A program made the position numbers and the translations under genes. This document shows positions 41,098 to 51,297 of a stretch of 64,000 bases of DNA, one piece after another. Source of the DNA: Streptococcus viridans (GTDB lineage: Bacteria > Bacillota > Bacilli > Lactobacillales > Streptococcaceae). The first letter of the stretch is position 1; each line of letters begins with the position of its first letter. The notes beneath the pieces are model-generated. The model did no database searches. It was not told where the DNA came from and saw nothing but the letters and a program-made list of their open reading frames with translations. The DNA lies in the NCBI RefSeq assembly GCF_900636365.1, contig NZ_LR134266.1, positions 323,501 to 387,500 of the forward strand, given 5' to 3'.

Positions 41098-42348
41098 ATG
41101 ATAACATCGAAAGATATCATAAAAGCCCACAAGGTCTTAAAGGGTGTGGTTGTTGAGACTCCCTTAGATTATGATCATTATTTATCCGAAAAGTATGGAG
41201 CGAAAATCTACTTAAAGAAGGAAAATGCTCAGCGTGTTCGTTCCTTTAAGATTCGTGGAGCCTACTACGCGATTTCTCAGTTGAATGAGAAAGAGAGAGA
41301 GCGAGGAGTCGTCTGTGCTTCGGCGGGCAACCACGCTCAAGGAGTTGCCTACACCTGCCGGGAAATGAAAATCCCAGCGACCATCTTTATGCCGATTACA
41401 ACACCTCAGCAAAAGATTAGCCAGGTTCGTTTCTTCGGTGGAGAGTATGTGACCATTAAATTAGTAGGAGATACCTTTGATGCTTCTTCTAAGGCGGCGC
41501 AGGAATATACCGAGCTTAAAAACTGTACCTTCATTGATCCATTTGATGATGCCAATGTCCAAGCGGGTCAAGGAACTGTAGCCTATGAAATTCTTGAGGA
41601 AGCAAAAAAAGAGTCAATTGATTTTGATGCTGTCTTAGTACCAGTTGGTGGGGGTGGTCTCATCGCTGGAGTATCCACCTACATTAAGGAACAAGCGCCG
41701 GAAATCGAGGTGATTGGGATCGAAGCAGATGGCGCTCGGTCGATGAAGGCAGCCTTTGAAGCCGGAGGTCCAGTAAAACTCAAACAGATTGATAAGTTTG
41801 CGGATGGGATTGCTGTTCAAAAGGTTGGTCAGCTGACTTATGAAGCAACGAAAAAAAATGTTGAGACCTTGATTGGCGTCAACGAGGGCTTGATCTCTGA
41901 GACCTTGATTGATCTATACTCCAAGCAAGGCTTGGTTGCAGAACCAGCTGGAGCTGCCAGTGTTGCAGCTTTGGAAGTATTGAGAGAGTATATCAAAGGG
42001 AAGACCATTTGTTGTGTGATTTCTGGTGGGAACAATGACATTAACCGGATGCCAGAGATGGAAGAGCGAGCCTTAATCTATGATGGTATCAAACACTACT
42101 TCATCGTCAACTTCCCGCAACGTCCAGGAGCCTTGAGAGAGTTTGTAAATGATATCTTAGGTCCAAATGACGATATCACGCGGTTTGAGTACATCAAACG
42201 GGCAAGTAAAGGGACTGGGCCAGTCTTGATTGGTGTCGCTTTGGCAGATAAGCATGACTATGCAGGACTGATCAATCGGATTGAACAATTCGACCCTTCT
42301 TTCATTAACTTGAATGGAAATGAAACCCTCTATAACATGTTGGTATGA
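41098..42348 (+). CDS. ilvA: Threonine deaminase (threonine ammonia-lyase)
   Basis: A 416-aa PLP enzyme making 2-oxobutanoate for isoleucine synthesis. The PLP Lys is in RVRSFKIRGAYYA. Further hallmarks are SAGNHAQGVAY and the glycine loop VPVGGGGLIAG. A single C-terminal ACT-like domain (about residues 335-416) provides isoleucine control, the short Gram-positive form. It has its own promoter after ilvC. Confidence 0.94.
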   Translation: MITSKDIIKAHKVLKGVVVETPLDYDHYLSEKYGAKIYLKKENAQRVRSFKIRGAYYAISQLNEKERERGVVCASAGNHAQGVAYTCREMKIPATIFMPITTPQQKISQVRFFGGEYVTIKLVGDTFDASSKAAQEYTELKNCTFIDPFDDANVQAGQGTVAYEILEEAKKESIDFDAVLVPVGGGGLIAGVSTYIKEQAPEIEVIGIEADGARSMKAAFEAGGPVKLKQIDKFADGIAVQKVGQLTYEATKKNVETLIGVNEGLISETLIDLYSKQGLVAEPAGAASVAALEVLREYIKGKTICCVISGGNNDINRMPEMEERALIYDGIKHYFIVNFPQRPGALREFVNDILGPNDDITRFEYIKRASKGTGPVLIGVALADKHDYAGLINRIEQFDPSFINLNGNETLYNMLV

Positions 42349-42409
42349 TGGATTCTTTAACAAAGAATCACTTCTAAAAAGTAAATAAAATATAAAGGAG
42401 AATCAGGAA

Positions 42410-43297
42410 ATGATTTGGATTTTTCTATTGGCTATTCTAGTAATTGGAGCTACTGTATTCATTAGCTCGCTCTATGTGGTGAAACAACAATCTGTTGCGA
42501 TTATTGAGCGTTTTGGACGCTATCAAAAGATCAGCAACAGTGGGATTCATGTCCGTGCACCATTTGGAATCGATAAAATTGCGGCGCGTGTGCAATTGCG
42601 TCTCTTGCAAAGCGAGATTGTGGTCGAAACTAAGACACAAGATAACGTATTCGTTACCATGAATGTAGCGACACAATACCGCGTAAATGAAAACAATGTA
42701 ACGGATGCTTACTACAAATTGATGCGTCCAGAAGCTCAGATCAAATCATACATCGAAGATGCCTTGCGCTCATCTGTTCCAAAGTTGACCTTGGATGAAC
42801 TGTTCGAGAAAAAAGATGAAATCGCCCTTGAGGTTCAAAAACAAGTAGCTGAAGAAATGTCGACCTATGGTTACATTATCGTAAAAACCTTGATTACTAA
42901 AGTTGAACCAGATGCTGAAGTGAAGCAGTCAATGAATGAAATCAACGCTGCTCAACGGAAACGTGTGGCTGCCCAAGAATTGGCTGAAGCTGATAAGATT
43001 AAGATTGTTACCGCAGCCGAAGCAGAAGCTGAAAAAGATCGCCTTCACGGGGTCGGGATTGCAGAGCAACGGAAGGCTATCGTAGATGGTTTGGCAGATT
43101 CTATCAAGGAATTGAAAGACACCAATGTGAATTTGACAGAAGAACAGATTATGTCGATTCTTTTGACTAACCAGTATTTGGATACTTTGAATAACTTTGC
43201 AGAAAAACAAGGCACCAATACCCTCTTCTTACCAGCAAATCCGGATGGCGTAGAAAATATTCGCACCCAAATCCTCTCAGCTTTAAAAGCTAAATAA
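42410..43297 (+). CDS. SPFH-domain protein (stomatin/QmcA family)
   Basis: A 295-aa protein. An N-terminal membrane anchor (residues 2-24) is followed by the SPFH/Band 7 domain (QQSVAIIERFGRYQKISNSGIH) to about 200. A coiled-coil region rich in Ala/Glu covers about 180-235. It forms membrane-associated oligomers that organise membrane domains or proteases. No NfeD partner is adjacent. Single-gene unit with an AAAGGAG site. Confidence 0.88.
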   Translation: MIWIFLLAILVIGATVFISSLYVVKQQSVAIIERFGRYQKISNSGIHVRAPFGIDKIAARVQLRLLQSEIVVETKTQDNVFVTMNVATQYRVNENNVTDAYYKLMRPEAQIKSYIEDALRSSVPKLTLDELFEKKDEIALEVQKQVAEEMSTYGYIIVKTLITKVEPDAEVKQSMNEINAAQRKRVAAQELAEADKIKIVTAAEAEAEKDRLHGVGIAEQRKAIVDGLADSIKELKDTNVNLTEEQIMSILLTNQYLDTLNNFAEKQGTNTLFLPANPDGVENIRTQILSALKAK

Positions 43298-43345
43298 CAA
43301 AATATCTGACTTTTTTAAAATTGTTCGTATTTTCAGCTATTATGG

Positions 43346-43374
43346 TTGACAAAATATGCAAAAAATTTTATATT
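43346..43374 (+). promoter_or_regulatory. Promoter of the orphan HTH gene
   Basis: TTGACA (43346-43351) and TATATT (43369-43374), 17-base spacer. Confidence 0.75.
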
Positions 43375-43406
43375 AGTATTGGAAATAATAATATAGGAGA
43401 AGAATC

Positions 43407-43622
43407 ATGGCTAAATCGAACTTCGAAAAAGTGGAATCAGTTGTTGGTTGGGTACGTGATAAAAAAATCACTGGCTATCGTATTAGTAAAGAAACGAACG
43501 CCCGTGAAATGTCTATCATTGCACTTGCGCAAGGTCGTGCAAAAGTGAAGAACATCTCGTTTGAAACTGCGCTTGGCTTAATAGATTTTTATGATAAGAA
43601 TCATCAAAAATTCGAAAATTAA
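43407..43622 (+). CDS. Small orphan HTH protein
   Basis: A 71-aa protein. GYRISKETNAREMSIIALAQG followed by VKNISFETALGLIDFY has the pattern of a minimal Cro/C1-type helix-turn-helix without further domains. ATAGGAGAAG precedes the ATG, and it has its own strong promoter and terminator. Target unknown. An overlapping frame starting at 43321 begins upstream of the promoter and is not considered real. Confidence 0.6.
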   Translation: MAKSNFEKVESVVGWVRDKKITGYRISKETNAREMSIIALAQGRAKVKNISFETALGLIDFYDKNHQKFEN

Positions 43623-43635
43623 AATGAGTTATAAA

Positions 43636-43664
43636 AAAGAAGGGAAAAAATTTCCCTTCTTTTT
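43636..43664 (+). terminator. Terminator of the orphan HTH gene
   Basis: AAGAAGGGAAA and TTTCCCTTCTTTTT form a strong hairpin with T run. Confidence 0.9.
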
Positions 43665-43775
43665 ATATAGTATAAATCAGGATATCGTAGGAAAGTATCA
43701 CTAGCTTTCTTCATATCTATCAAAGGATTTCAACAAGTTTATGTGTGGAATCTTTCTTTTAATTGATGGTATTTA

Positions 43776-43815
43776 AAAACTCCCTCATCGGAAGGATTTC
43801 CAGTGAGGGAGTTTG
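43776..43815 (-). terminator. Terminator of the amino acid ABC operon
   Basis: AAACTCCCTCA and TGAGGGAGTTT flank an 18-base loop, directly after the minus-strand ATPase gene. Confidence 0.8.
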
Positions 43816-43817
43816 TT

Positions 43818-44558
43818 TTAGTTTAAGAAACGTTGTAAGAATTCTTTCGTCCGTTCTTCTTTTGGATTGGTAAAGATTTCTTTTGGATCACCTTGTTCAG
43901 CGATGACCCCCTTGTCCATAAAGATCACACGACTTGAGACGTCTCGTGCAAATTCCATTTCGTGTGTTACCACAATCATGGTTAAGCCTTCTTTGGCTAA
44001 GTCTTGCATAATTTTAAGAACTTCTCCGACCATTTCAGGGTCCAGAGCAGAGGTTGGCTCATCGAAGAGAATAGCATCTGGATCCATAGAGAGGGCCCGA
44101 GCGATAGCTACCCGTTGTTTTTGACCCCCAGAAAGTTGTTTTGGACGAGCAGCCCAATAAGGTTCTCCCATGCCAACTTTCTCTAAATTCGCTTTAGCAA
44201 TCTTTTCTGCCGTTTCTCGGTCCCGTTTTAGGACAGTTGTTTGAGCGACAATGGTGTTTTCTAAGACATTTAAGTTTTCAAAGAGGTTGAAGCTTTGGAA
44301 CACCATGCCCAATTTTTCCCGATAGTGGGTGAGATCGTAATCTGGATTGAGAACGTTTTGCCCCCGATAGAGGATTTCTCCATCAGTCGGCGTTTCTAAG
44401 AGATTAATGGAGCGAAGGAAGGTAGATTTCCCGCTACCAGAGCTCCCGATGATGGAGATCACTTCGCCTTTCTCAACAGAAAGAGAGATGTCCTTCAAAA
44501 CTTCGTTTTGACCGTAGGATTTTTTTAAGTGTTTGATTTCAAGTATTTTTTCTGCCAT
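43818..44558 (-). CDS. glnQ: Polar amino acid ABC transporter ATPase (GlnQ-like)
   Basis: A 246-aa ATPase with Walker [10 protein letters not shown], signature [15 protein letters not shown], Walker [14 protein letters not shown] and switch THE. It belongs to the His/Gln family of amino acid importers. Its start overlaps the stop of the fused binding-permease gene by one base. The exact amino acid is not determined by sequence. Confidence 0.9.
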   Translation of the reverse strand: MAEKILEIKHLKKSYGQNEVLKDISLSVEKGEVISIIGSSGSGKSTFLRSINLLETPTDGEILYRGQNVLNPDYDLTHYREKLGMVFQSFNLFENLNVLENTIVAQTTVLKRDRETAEKIAKANLEKVGMGEPYWAARPKQLSGGQKQRVAIARALSMDPDAILFDEPTSALDPEMVGEVLKIMQDLAKEGLTMIVVTHEMEFARDVSSRVIFMDKGVIAEQGDPKEIFTNPKEERTKEFLQRFLN

Positions 44559-46120
44559 TATTTCACCTCTTTGACTTGCATTTGATTGGCACCGGTTGTA
44601 TAGGTATCAGAATCTAAGCGACGTTCGATGTAACGAAGGATACGGGTGATAGTGAAAGTCAGGATAAAGTAAATAACCGCAATAATAGTAAAGGTTGGGA
44701 AGTATTGGTAGTTTTGAGTTGCGACCGTATTTCCTGTAAAGTAGAGTTCAACCACAGAGATAACATTCAAGACCGATGTATCCTTGATGTTGATAACAAA
44801 TTCATTACCTGTTGCTGGCAAGATATTGCGCACCACCTGAGGAAGAACGACCTTACGCATGGTTTGTCCATGGGTCATCCCCAGAGCGGTAGCTGCTTCA
44901 AATTGGCCAGTATCCACTGCTAAGATTCCTCCCCGAACAATCTCACTCATATAAGCCCCTGTATTGATCGAAACAATAAAGATGGCTGCCCAGGTACGAT
45001 CCAAGGAGATGTTGAAGGCTTGGGCGGAACCGTAGAAAATAACCATGGATTGAACAATCATCGGAGTCCCACGGAAGATTTCAATGTAGACATTGAGGAA
45101 CCAACCAAAGAATTTTTGCAAGGTGGCGAGGGCCTTGTTTTTAGACGTAGGAGCAGTCCGGAAGACACCGATTAACAAACCGATGATCAAACCAGCAATG
45201 GTCCCTGTCATGGAGATAAGGAGAGTCATACCCGTTCCACGTAAGAACTGTGGGCCATTATCTTTCAAAATCTTCATCATTTGGCTGAAGAAAGTCTGCT
45301 CATCATCGCTAGCATCACTGGAAGCGGGTTGCTTCTTGATCATATCATCCATGAGTTTGACTTGGTCTTCAGATGAAATCTTAGCTAGTGCCACATTGAC
45401 TTGGTCAATTCTAGTGTCACCTTTCTTCATCCCGATAGCAATGGTAGCATCTTCCTCCCCAACTTCAAAACCTTTTTTGAATTGGATCATCTTAAACTTT
45501 GAATTAGCGGATTCAGCTGTCAAGGCTTCGGGACGCTCAGAAACATAGGCATCGATAACGCCGGATTCTAATGCTTGACGCATTTGAGCAAAGTCTCCCA
45601 TTGCAGTTTCTTGTTTTGCACCCTTGAGTTGGGAGATGAGAGAGTAGAGGTAGACCCCTTGTTGAGAGGTGACCTTTGCATCCTTAAAGTCATCTAGACT
45701 AGTGGCATTCGCATAGTTTCCGTCTTTACGCACCAGCATGACCGGCTCACTGGTATAGTAGCTATTAGAGAAAGCGACTTCTTTCTTACGCTCAGCAGTA
45801 GGACTCATCCCAGCGATAATCATATCGATTTTCCCAGAAGTGAGGGCAGGGATTAAACCGTTCCAAGATGTTTTTACAATTAGAGGTTTTTTACCTAGTC
45901 CCTCAGCAACTTTTTTGGCGATTTGAACATCGTAGCCGTTGGCATATTGGTTGGTACCATCAATCTTTACAGCTCCATTTGAATCATCTTCTTGGGTCCA
46001 GTTGAAAGGGGCATAAGCAGCCTCCATTCCAATCCGGAGATATTCGTCTGCTTTGACAATGTGGCTCATTCCCAGGCACAAAAGAAGTCCTGTAAAGAGA
46101 GCATAAATTGTTTTTTTCAT
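44558..46120 (-). CDS. glnP: Amino acid ABC transporter, fused binding protein and permease (GlnP-like)
   Basis: A 520-aa protein. A signal peptide is followed by one substrate-binding domain (about residues 25-265, [15 protein letters not shown] through MDDMIKKQP). The permease domain (about 285-510) has the EAA loop [21 protein letters not shown]. The fused layout is common in lactic acid bacteria for glutamine/glutamate importers. Only one binding domain is present here, where lactococcal GlnP has two. Confidence 0.9.
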   Translation of the reverse strand: MKKTIYALFTGLLLCLGMSHIVKADEYLRIGMEAAYAPFNWTQEDDSNGAVKIDGTNQYANGYDVQIAKKVAEGLGKKPLIVKTSWNGLIPALTSGKIDMIIAGMSPTAERKKEVAFSNSYYTSEPVMLVRKDGNYANATSLDDFKDAKVTSQQGVYLYSLISQLKGAKQETAMGDFAQMRQALESGVIDAYVSERPEALTAESANSKFKMIQFKKGFEVGEEDATIAIGMKKGDTRIDQVNVALAKISSEDQVKLMDDMIKKQPASSDASDDEQTFFSQMMKILKDNGPQFLRGTGMTLLISMTGTIAGLIIGLLIGVFRTAPTSKNKALATLQKFFGWFLNVYIEIFRGTPMIVQSMVIFYGSAQAFNISLDRTWAAIFIVSINTGAYMSEIVRGGILAVDTGQFEAATALGMTHGQTMRKVVLPQVVRNILPATGNEFVINIKDTSVLNVISVVELYFTGNTVATQNYQYFPTFTIIAVIYFILTFTITRILRYIERRLDSDTYTTGANQMQVKEVK

Positions 46121-46155
46121 GTAGTCTCCTCTTCCTTTATAAATAGTATCATCTT

Positions 46156-46184
46156 ATTGTACAGGAAATTGGTCTACTTTTCAA
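46156..46184 (-). promoter_or_regulatory. Promoter of the amino acid ABC operon
   Basis: On the minus strand TTGAAA (46184-46179) and TACAAT (46161-46156) with a 17-base spacer. It lies back to back with the DUF2207 gene promoter. Confidence 0.78.
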
Positions 46185-46209
46185 ACCTGATAGCCTTTTC
46201 ATGAAAAAA

Positions 46210-46218
46210 TGCTATAAT
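46210..46218 (+). promoter_or_regulatory. Extended -10 promoter of the DUF2207 gene
   Basis: TGCTATAAT at 46210-46218. Transcription should start near 46225, so the in-frame ATG at 46201 cannot be used. Confidence 0.65.
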
Positions 46219-46239
46219 AAATCAAAGGAGTATAGGAAA

Positions 46240-48147
46240 ATGAAAAAAATTCTGTATGTTCTATTTGCAGTGATGGCCTGTCTATTTGTAACAGGTCTTG
46301 TAAAAGCGGATGGTCCTTCCTACGAGATTCAGTCTTATCGGGGGACTCTAACCTTGGACACTTGGGACGATGCTACTTATGAGGAAGAATTGGTCTATCA
46401 TTTTACAACTTCCTATAATGGTCAATATGTCACCTTGGGAAGTGCAGGTAAAATGCCTCAAGGTTTTGAAATAGTAATTCCTCCTTTGGTGGAAGTGGAA
46501 GGTAGAACCTTGTCGCAAGAACCAGAAGTTCAAAATTTAGGCGATGGTTATCAGGTAAAGATTTATAACGGCGGAAGCGCAGGGGATACTGTCAAGATAA
46601 AGGTTACCTGGCGCTTAAAAAACCTGCTCTATGTTCACCAGGATATCCTGTTGTTGAACTGGAAACCGATTAGTGATGGGGATCAAGAGGTCAAAAAAGT
46701 AGAGTTACAGGTTATCCCGAAATTTGCTACAGCCGCCTCGAAATCGGAACTGAATATCCATACGGCTTATATGGGGGCTGAGCCAACTGTTCAGAAAGAA
46801 GAAGCAAACTATAAGGCTACTCTAGAGAATCTGAAACGAAAAGAAGGTGTTGAGATTTATGCTTACTGGCGGAAATCGGATATAGCTTCCTTTGGGGAAT
46901 CAGATAGAGATACAGGCTTGATGGAGGAGTCCAACTATCATCGGACGGAAGCAGGAATTGTTCAAAAACGGACCTGGATTCGCCTATTTATGAAGGTCCT
47001 ACTCCCAATCCTTATTCTGTTCTTCCTTCTTCTCGCTATTTATTGTCGTCATCGATTCATGCAATCTGTGACTTCTACCAGAGTTTTTCCGAAAAATAGC
47101 CGCTTGTATGAGATTCCAAATGACGTTGCGCCTCTACTAATGGCCTCGATTGTATACTCTACAGAGCTAGATGAGATTTCTCCAACCAAAAAACACGCTC
47201 GGGGCGCCTTTAAATTTGATCAGTTGGTGCAAGCAACCTTACTTGATTTGATTGATCGAAAAAATATCATCTGTGAGCAATATGACACTCATACAGTTTT
47301 AACGATTCAAAATGAAGATACATTGGATGAATTTGAGCGAGAGTTTCTTAGACTTGCTTTCGGTTCTCAAAAATATTGTAGAACAGATGACTTGTTTTCA
47401 GATTATGAAATTTCGGATTCTCTCTATAAATATGCCTCTGAGAAAGAGCAAGATGCCATTCGCAAGCGAGGAAAACAAGCGCAAGATCGAATTGATGCAG
47501 CGATTTCTCGTGTTGCTCAGGCAGTTCAACAAAAGATCCAAACCTTTGCTCTTTCTCCTTACTACCGTCCTTTAGAGGTAGGGGAGGAACGTGCAGGCCG
47601 TATGTGTCTCTTCTTTGGATGGGCTGCGTGGAGCATTGCTTTGGTAGCCGGTCTAATTTCTTATTTCATCTTGAATTGGCTCTCTATCTTTTGTGTGATC
47701 TATGTGTTGGTAATGTGGATTCTTCCGGCATCCTTCCAAGGAAAGTTTAGCCTCTATCGACGGGATGGGGTCCCAACGGATATCGGTGCAGAACAGCGCT
47801 ATTACTGGGATAGCTTCCGTAATATGTTGCGGGATATCGCTCATTTGGAAGAAGCAGAAGTTCAATCACTGGTTTTATGGAACCGCTTATTAGTCTATGC
47901 TACTCTGTTCGGTTTTGCAGATCAAGTAAGTAAAGTGATGAAGCTTCGTCAAATCCACTTGGATAACCCAAGTATGGATGCCTATGTCTACACTCCATTT
48001 CGTAGTAATCTGATCCATTCCAGTCATCTCTTGTCTACTTATGGAACGACTGCGACAACCGCTAGTCATTTCACAGTGTCTTCAAGCGGTAGTTCTGGTG
48101 GTGGCTTCTCTGGCGGCGGTGGTGGCGGTGGCTTCGGTGCTTTTTAG
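46240..48147 (+). CDS. DUF2207 membrane protein
   Basis: A 635-aa protein: a signal peptide cleaved near VKADG, then an extracellular DUF2207 domain (to about residue 250). One helix is at about 258-280, then a cytoplasmic region. Two further helices lie at about 475-515. The Gly-rich C-terminus (SGGGFSGGGGGGGFGAF) is characteristic of the family. Function unknown. ATG 46240 is supported by AAAGGAG at 46224-46230. Confidence 0.85.
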   Translation: MKKILYVLFAVMACLFVTGLVKADGPSYEIQSYRGTLTLDTWDDATYEEELVYHFTTSYNGQYVTLGSAGKMPQGFEIVIPPLVEVEGRTLSQEPEVQNLGDGYQVKIYNGGSAGDTVKIKVTWRLKNLLYVHQDILLLNWKPISDGDQEVKKVELQVIPKFATAASKSELNIHTAYMGAEPTVQKEEANYKATLENLKRKEGVEIYAYWRKSDIASFGESDRDTGLMEESNYHRTEAGIVQKRTWIRLFMKVLLPILILFFLLLAIYCRHRFMQSVTSTRVFPKNSRLYEIPNDVAPLLMASIVYSTELDEISPTKKHARGAFKFDQLVQATLLDLIDRKNIICEQYDTHTVLTIQNEDTLDEFEREFLRLAFGSQKYCRTDDLFSDYEISDSLYKYASEKEQDAIRKRGKQAQDRIDAAISRVAQAVQQKIQTFALSPYYRPLEVGEERAGRMCLFFGWAAWSIALVAGLISYFILNWLSIFCVIYVLVMWILPASFQGKFSLYRRDGVPTDIGAEQRYYWDSFRNMLRDIAHLEEAEVQSLVLWNRLLVYATLFGFADQVSKVMKLRQIHLDNPSMDAYVYTPFRSNLIHSSHLLSTYGTTATTASHFTVSSSGSSGGGFSGGGGGGGFGAF

Positions 48148-48194
48148 AGTCGTACAAGTGCTAGCTAACCACAGTTGTATTTACAATTTTATAG

Positions 48195-48222
48195 AAGTGA
48201 GGTAGGATCTACCTCACTTTTT
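48195..48222 (+). terminator. Terminator of the DUF2207 gene
   Basis: Perfect arms AAGTGAGGTAG (48195-48205) and CTACCTCACTT (48209-48219) with T run. Confidence 0.9.
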
Positions 48223-48306
48223 TAGTCTACGCCTCCTTGCAAACGCATCTGGTTCTATGGCTAGAAATGTGTTATAATATAGCAAATGTAAGTTTAGGAG
48301 AAGAAG

Positions 48307-49143
48307 ATGTTTATCATTGAACTGATAAAAGCGATTCTTTTTGGAATCGTTGAAGGAGTCACCGAGTGGCTTCCAATCTCAAGTACAGGTCATTTGATTT
48401 TGATTCAAGACTTTATCCAGTTTAAGGATCAAAATCCTGCCTTTATGGAGATGTTTAATGTCGTGATTCAGCTTGGTGCCATTATGGCTGTTGTCGTGAT
48501 TTATTTCGACAAGCTTTATCCATTTAAGCCGGGGAAATCGAAAAAAGAGGTGAGACGGACTTGGCAATTGTGGGCCAAGGTTGCTGTGGCGACTCTACCC
48601 TTGCTCTTTGTCTTTAAATTGGATGATTGGTTTGAAGCTCATTTTCATAACTCTTTTTCTGTAGCCATCATGTTAATCACCTATGGTTGGGCCTTTATTT
48701 ACCTTGAAAAACGGGAGCAAGTAGAGCCGGAAGTGACAGAATTGCACAAGCTGCCTTATAAGACAGCTCTCTATATTGGTTTGTTCCAAGTCTTGTCACT
48801 TTTCCCAGGAACCAGTCGGTCAGGTGCAACGATTGTAGGTGGTTTGGTCAATGGAGTTAGCCGCTCAGTTGTGACAGAATTTACCTTCTATCTGGGGATT
48901 CCTGCCATGTTTGGAGCTAGCCTGTTAAAGGTCGCTAAGTTTGTCTTGGGAGGAAATGCTTTAAGCTTCAGCCAAGGAACGATTCTTTTGGTCGCTATGG
49001 CAGTTGCCTTCGGTGTCAGTATGGTAGCGATTCGCTTCTTGACAGATTATGTCAAAAGTCATGACTTCACGGTTTTTGGAAAATATCGGATTGTTTTGGG
49101 AGCGATTTTGCTGGTCTATGCAGTGATTAAAATCTTTATCTAA
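48307..49143 (+). CDS. uppP: Undecaprenyl-diphosphatase (BacA/UppP)
   Basis: A 278-aa membrane enzyme that dephosphorylates undecaprenyl pyrophosphate to recycle the lipid carrier. It gives basal bacitracin resistance. Motifs [17 protein letters not shown] (residue 16) and [10 protein letters not shown] (about 170) are the catalytic signatures. An AGGAG site precedes the ATG. Confidence 0.95.
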   Translation: MFIIELIKAILFGIVEGVTEWLPISSTGHLILIQDFIQFKDQNPAFMEMFNVVIQLGAIMAVVVIYFDKLYPFKPGKSKKEVRRTWQLWAKVAVATLPLLFVFKLDDWFEAHFHNSFSVAIMLITYGWAFIYLEKREQVEPEVTELHKLPYKTALYIGLFQVLSLFPGTSRSGATIVGGLVNGVSRSVVTEFTFYLGIPAMFGASLLKVAKFVLGGNALSFSQGTILLVAMAVAFGVSMVAIRFLTDYVKSHDFTVFGKYRIVLGAILLVYAVIKIFI

Positions 49144-49253
49144 TCATGAGATAGGAGTGCTTCTTCTTTCTCTTCAAATGGCTATGTTTGAGGGGGAGAG
49201 GAAGTGCTCTTTTGTTTAAGTTTTTTTCATATCTGAGGTGGGGGAGTCATGTT

Positions 49254-49282
49254 TTGAAATATATGTCCCTTTTTAGTATAAT
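49254..49282 (+). promoter_or_regulatory. Promoter of mecA
   Basis: TTGAAA (49254-49259) and TATAAT (49277-49282), 17-base spacer. Confidence 0.8.
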
Positions 49283-49310
49283 AGAAAGACTAACAGTATG
49301 AGGTGCAATC

Positions 49311-50057
49311 ATGAAGATGAAGCAAATCAGTGATTCAACCATTAAAATCACGATTCAATTAGAGGATTTAGAAGAACGGGGCATGGAAATGGCCGATTTT
49401 TTGGTGCCTCAAGAAAAAACAGAAGAATTTTTCTATACCATCTTAGATGAATTGGAAATGCCAGAAAGCTTCTTAGACAGTGGCATGTTGAGTTTCCGAG
49501 TGACTCCTAAGCCAGATAAGCTCGATGTTTTTGTGACCAAATCAAAAATTGATCAACATCTAAATTTTGACGATTTTTCCGACTTGCCTGATATGGAAGA
49601 ATTGTCGCAAATGTCTCCGGACGAATTTATCAAGACCTTGGAAAAAACCATTTCTGAAAAAAGTAAGGGAGACGGTGATGCTATCCGTCATTTAGAAGCT
49701 GAGGAATTGGCTGATGAAAATCAGCTTTCAGAAGAAGATACACCGAATCATCCACTAGATACACGGTATATTTATTATATCCTCCAGTTTTCTCAGTTAG
49801 AAGAAGTGATTCGGTTTACAAAAACAGTTCATTATGCTGTCGAGACTTCGGAACTTTATAAAATGGACGGGATTTACTATTTAACCATCCTGATCGATTT
49901 GGAAGGGTGTCCGCAAGATTATCCAGGTTGGCTCTTGGCGACCATGCGTGAATATGCGGAAGATACAGATACTACTAGAGCTGTCCTCCAGGAACATGGT
50001 CATCTCTTGCTCGTCTCAGATGCTATTCACGAACTTCAAAAGGTTAATTTGGTATGA
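49311..50057 (+). CDS. mecA: MecA adaptor protein
   Basis: A 248-aa ClpC adaptor. The N-terminal substrate-binding domain starts MKMKQISDSTIKITIQLEDLEERG. The linker is acidic. The C-terminal ClpC-binding domain includes the conserved DTRYIYYILQF-type segment. In streptococci it targets ComW/ComX-type regulators and so limits competence. It overlaps the next gene by four bases. Confidence 0.93.
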   Translation: MKMKQISDSTIKITIQLEDLEERGMEMADFLVPQEKTEEFFYTILDELEMPESFLDSGMLSFRVTPKPDKLDVFVTKSKIDQHLNFDDFSDLPDMEELSQMSPDEFIKTLEKTISEKSKGDGDAIRHLEAEELADENQLSEEDTPNHPLDTRYIYYILQFSQLEEVIRFTKTVHYAVETSELYKMDGIYYLTILIDLEGCPQDYPGWLLATMREYAEDTDTTRAVLQEHGHLLLVSDAIHELQKVNLV

Positions 50058-51211
50058 TTACTTTTCCATTACAATTTATCCTGGTCCTCATTGCAACTTT
50101 TTTGATCAGTTTGATTCTAACTCCTTTTGTGAAGTTATTGGCGTTTAAAATAGATGCTGTAGACTATCCAAATGCGCGCCGAATTAATAAGAAACCCATG
50201 CCTAGCGCTGGTGGTTTAGCCATTCTTCTTGCTTTTACCATTGCGACTTTACTTTTGTTGCCGATGATTACAAAGGGGTATGTAGCTAAGACATCTTACC
50301 TGACCTATACCTTACCAGTTGTTGTCGGAGGATGGATCATTGGCCTGACTGGTTTGGTTGATGATATAAAAGAATTATCACCGCGGTTAAAGATGCTGGG
50401 GATTTTCATAGGGGCTAGTGTAATCTGGTTCTTTACAGATTTTCGCTTGGATGATTTTAAGATCCCTTTCGGGGGCCCATTTCTTCATTTTGATCCCTGG
50501 TTGTCCTATATTTTAACAGTCAGTTGGATTATTTCGATTACCAATGCGGTCAATTTGATTGATGGTTTGGATGGCCTGGTCAGTGGGGTTTCGATTATTT
50601 CCTTGGTGACGATGGGGATTGTTTCTCATTTCTTTCTTCCAGTGCCCAATCTCTTCCTGACCATGACGATTTTTGTCTTAGTCATGGCCATTGCTGGTTT
50701 CTTCCCCTTTAATTATCATCCAGCGATTCTTTATTTAGGGGATACAGGAGCCCTCTTCATTGGTTTTATGATTGCTGTTTTGTCCTTGCAAGGTCTTAAG
50801 AATGCGACGGCTGTTGCGGTGGTTACGCCGATGATTATCTTGGGAGTTCCAATTACGGATACCTTTTTAGCGATTGTTCGTCGGACTCTCTCTGGTCAGA
50901 AGTTTTATGTACCAGACCGGAATCACTTGCACCATCGCCTACTTTCTTTGGGCTTAACGCATCGTGGGACCGTTTTGGTCATCTATGGAATTTCGATGAT
51001 TTTTGCTATGATTTCTCTTCTGTTGAATATCTCTACTCGTATTGGTGGTGTTCTACTTGTTATTGGTTTGGTATTAGGAGTTGAGCTCTTAGCGGAATTG
51101 ATTGGAATCCTAGGCCCTCACCATAGTCCGCTCCTCAATTGCTTACGTTATATAGGAAATTCTGCCTATCGAGAGGAAGTTCGACAAAATAGAAAAAACA
51201 AGACTAAATAA
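50054..51211 (+). CDS. GlcNAc-1-phosphate transferase (TagO/WecA family)
   Basis: A 385-aa polytopic enzyme that transfers a sugar phosphate from UDP-GlcNAc to undecaprenyl phosphate. It starts wall polysaccharide or teichoic acid synthesis. Motifs are DDIKELSPRLKMLG, NLIDGLDGLVSG, YLGDTGALFIG and the HLHHR loop of the MraY/WecA family. It is coupled to mecA by overlap. A terminator follows at 51231. Confidence 0.92.
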   Translation: MITFPLQFILVLIATFLISLILTPFVKLLAFKIDAVDYPNARRINKKPMPSAGGLAILLAFTIATLLLLPMITKGYVAKTSYLTYTLPVVVGGWIIGLTGLVDDIKELSPRLKMLGIFIGASVIWFFTDFRLDDFKIPFGGPFLHFDPWLSYILTVSWIISITNAVNLIDGLDGLVSGVSIISLVTMGIVSHFFLPVPNLFLTMTIFVLVMAIAGFFPFNYHPAILYLGDTGALFIGFMIAVLSLQGLKNATAVAVVTPMIILGVPITDTFLAIVRRTLSGQKFYVPDRNHLHHRLLSLGLTHRGTVLVIYGISMIFAMISLLLNISTRIGGVLLVIGLVLGVELLAELIGILGPHHSPLLNCLRYIGNSAYREEVRQNRKNKTK

Positions 51212-51230
51212 GAACGATTCTAAACACCAG

Positions 51231-51254
51231 AAAAGCCTTTTAGGCTTTTTTTTG
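51231..51254 (+). terminator. Terminator of the mecA operon
   Basis: AAAAGCC, TTTT loop, AGGCTTTTTTTT. Confidence 0.85.
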
Positions 51255-51255
51255 T

Positions 51256-51261
51256 TATACT
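51256..51261 (+). promoter_or_regulatory. Likely -10 of the suf operon
   Basis: TATACT directly after the terminator. The -35 region overlaps the hairpin and is poor. Confidence 0.5.
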
Positions 51262-51297
51262 AGATAAGACAAAACTCTATAGCAGAAAGGAATACAA

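Noticed and set aside
43321-43548. A second small frame overlapping the orphan HTH gene
   Set aside because: It begins upstream of the promoter and has no ribosome-binding site. It is out of phase with the better supported gene at 43407.
46201-46239. Upstream ATG extension of the DUF2207 gene
   Set aside because: The ATG at 46201 lies before the extended -10 element. The start at 46240 has a proper ribosome-binding site and begins the signal peptide.
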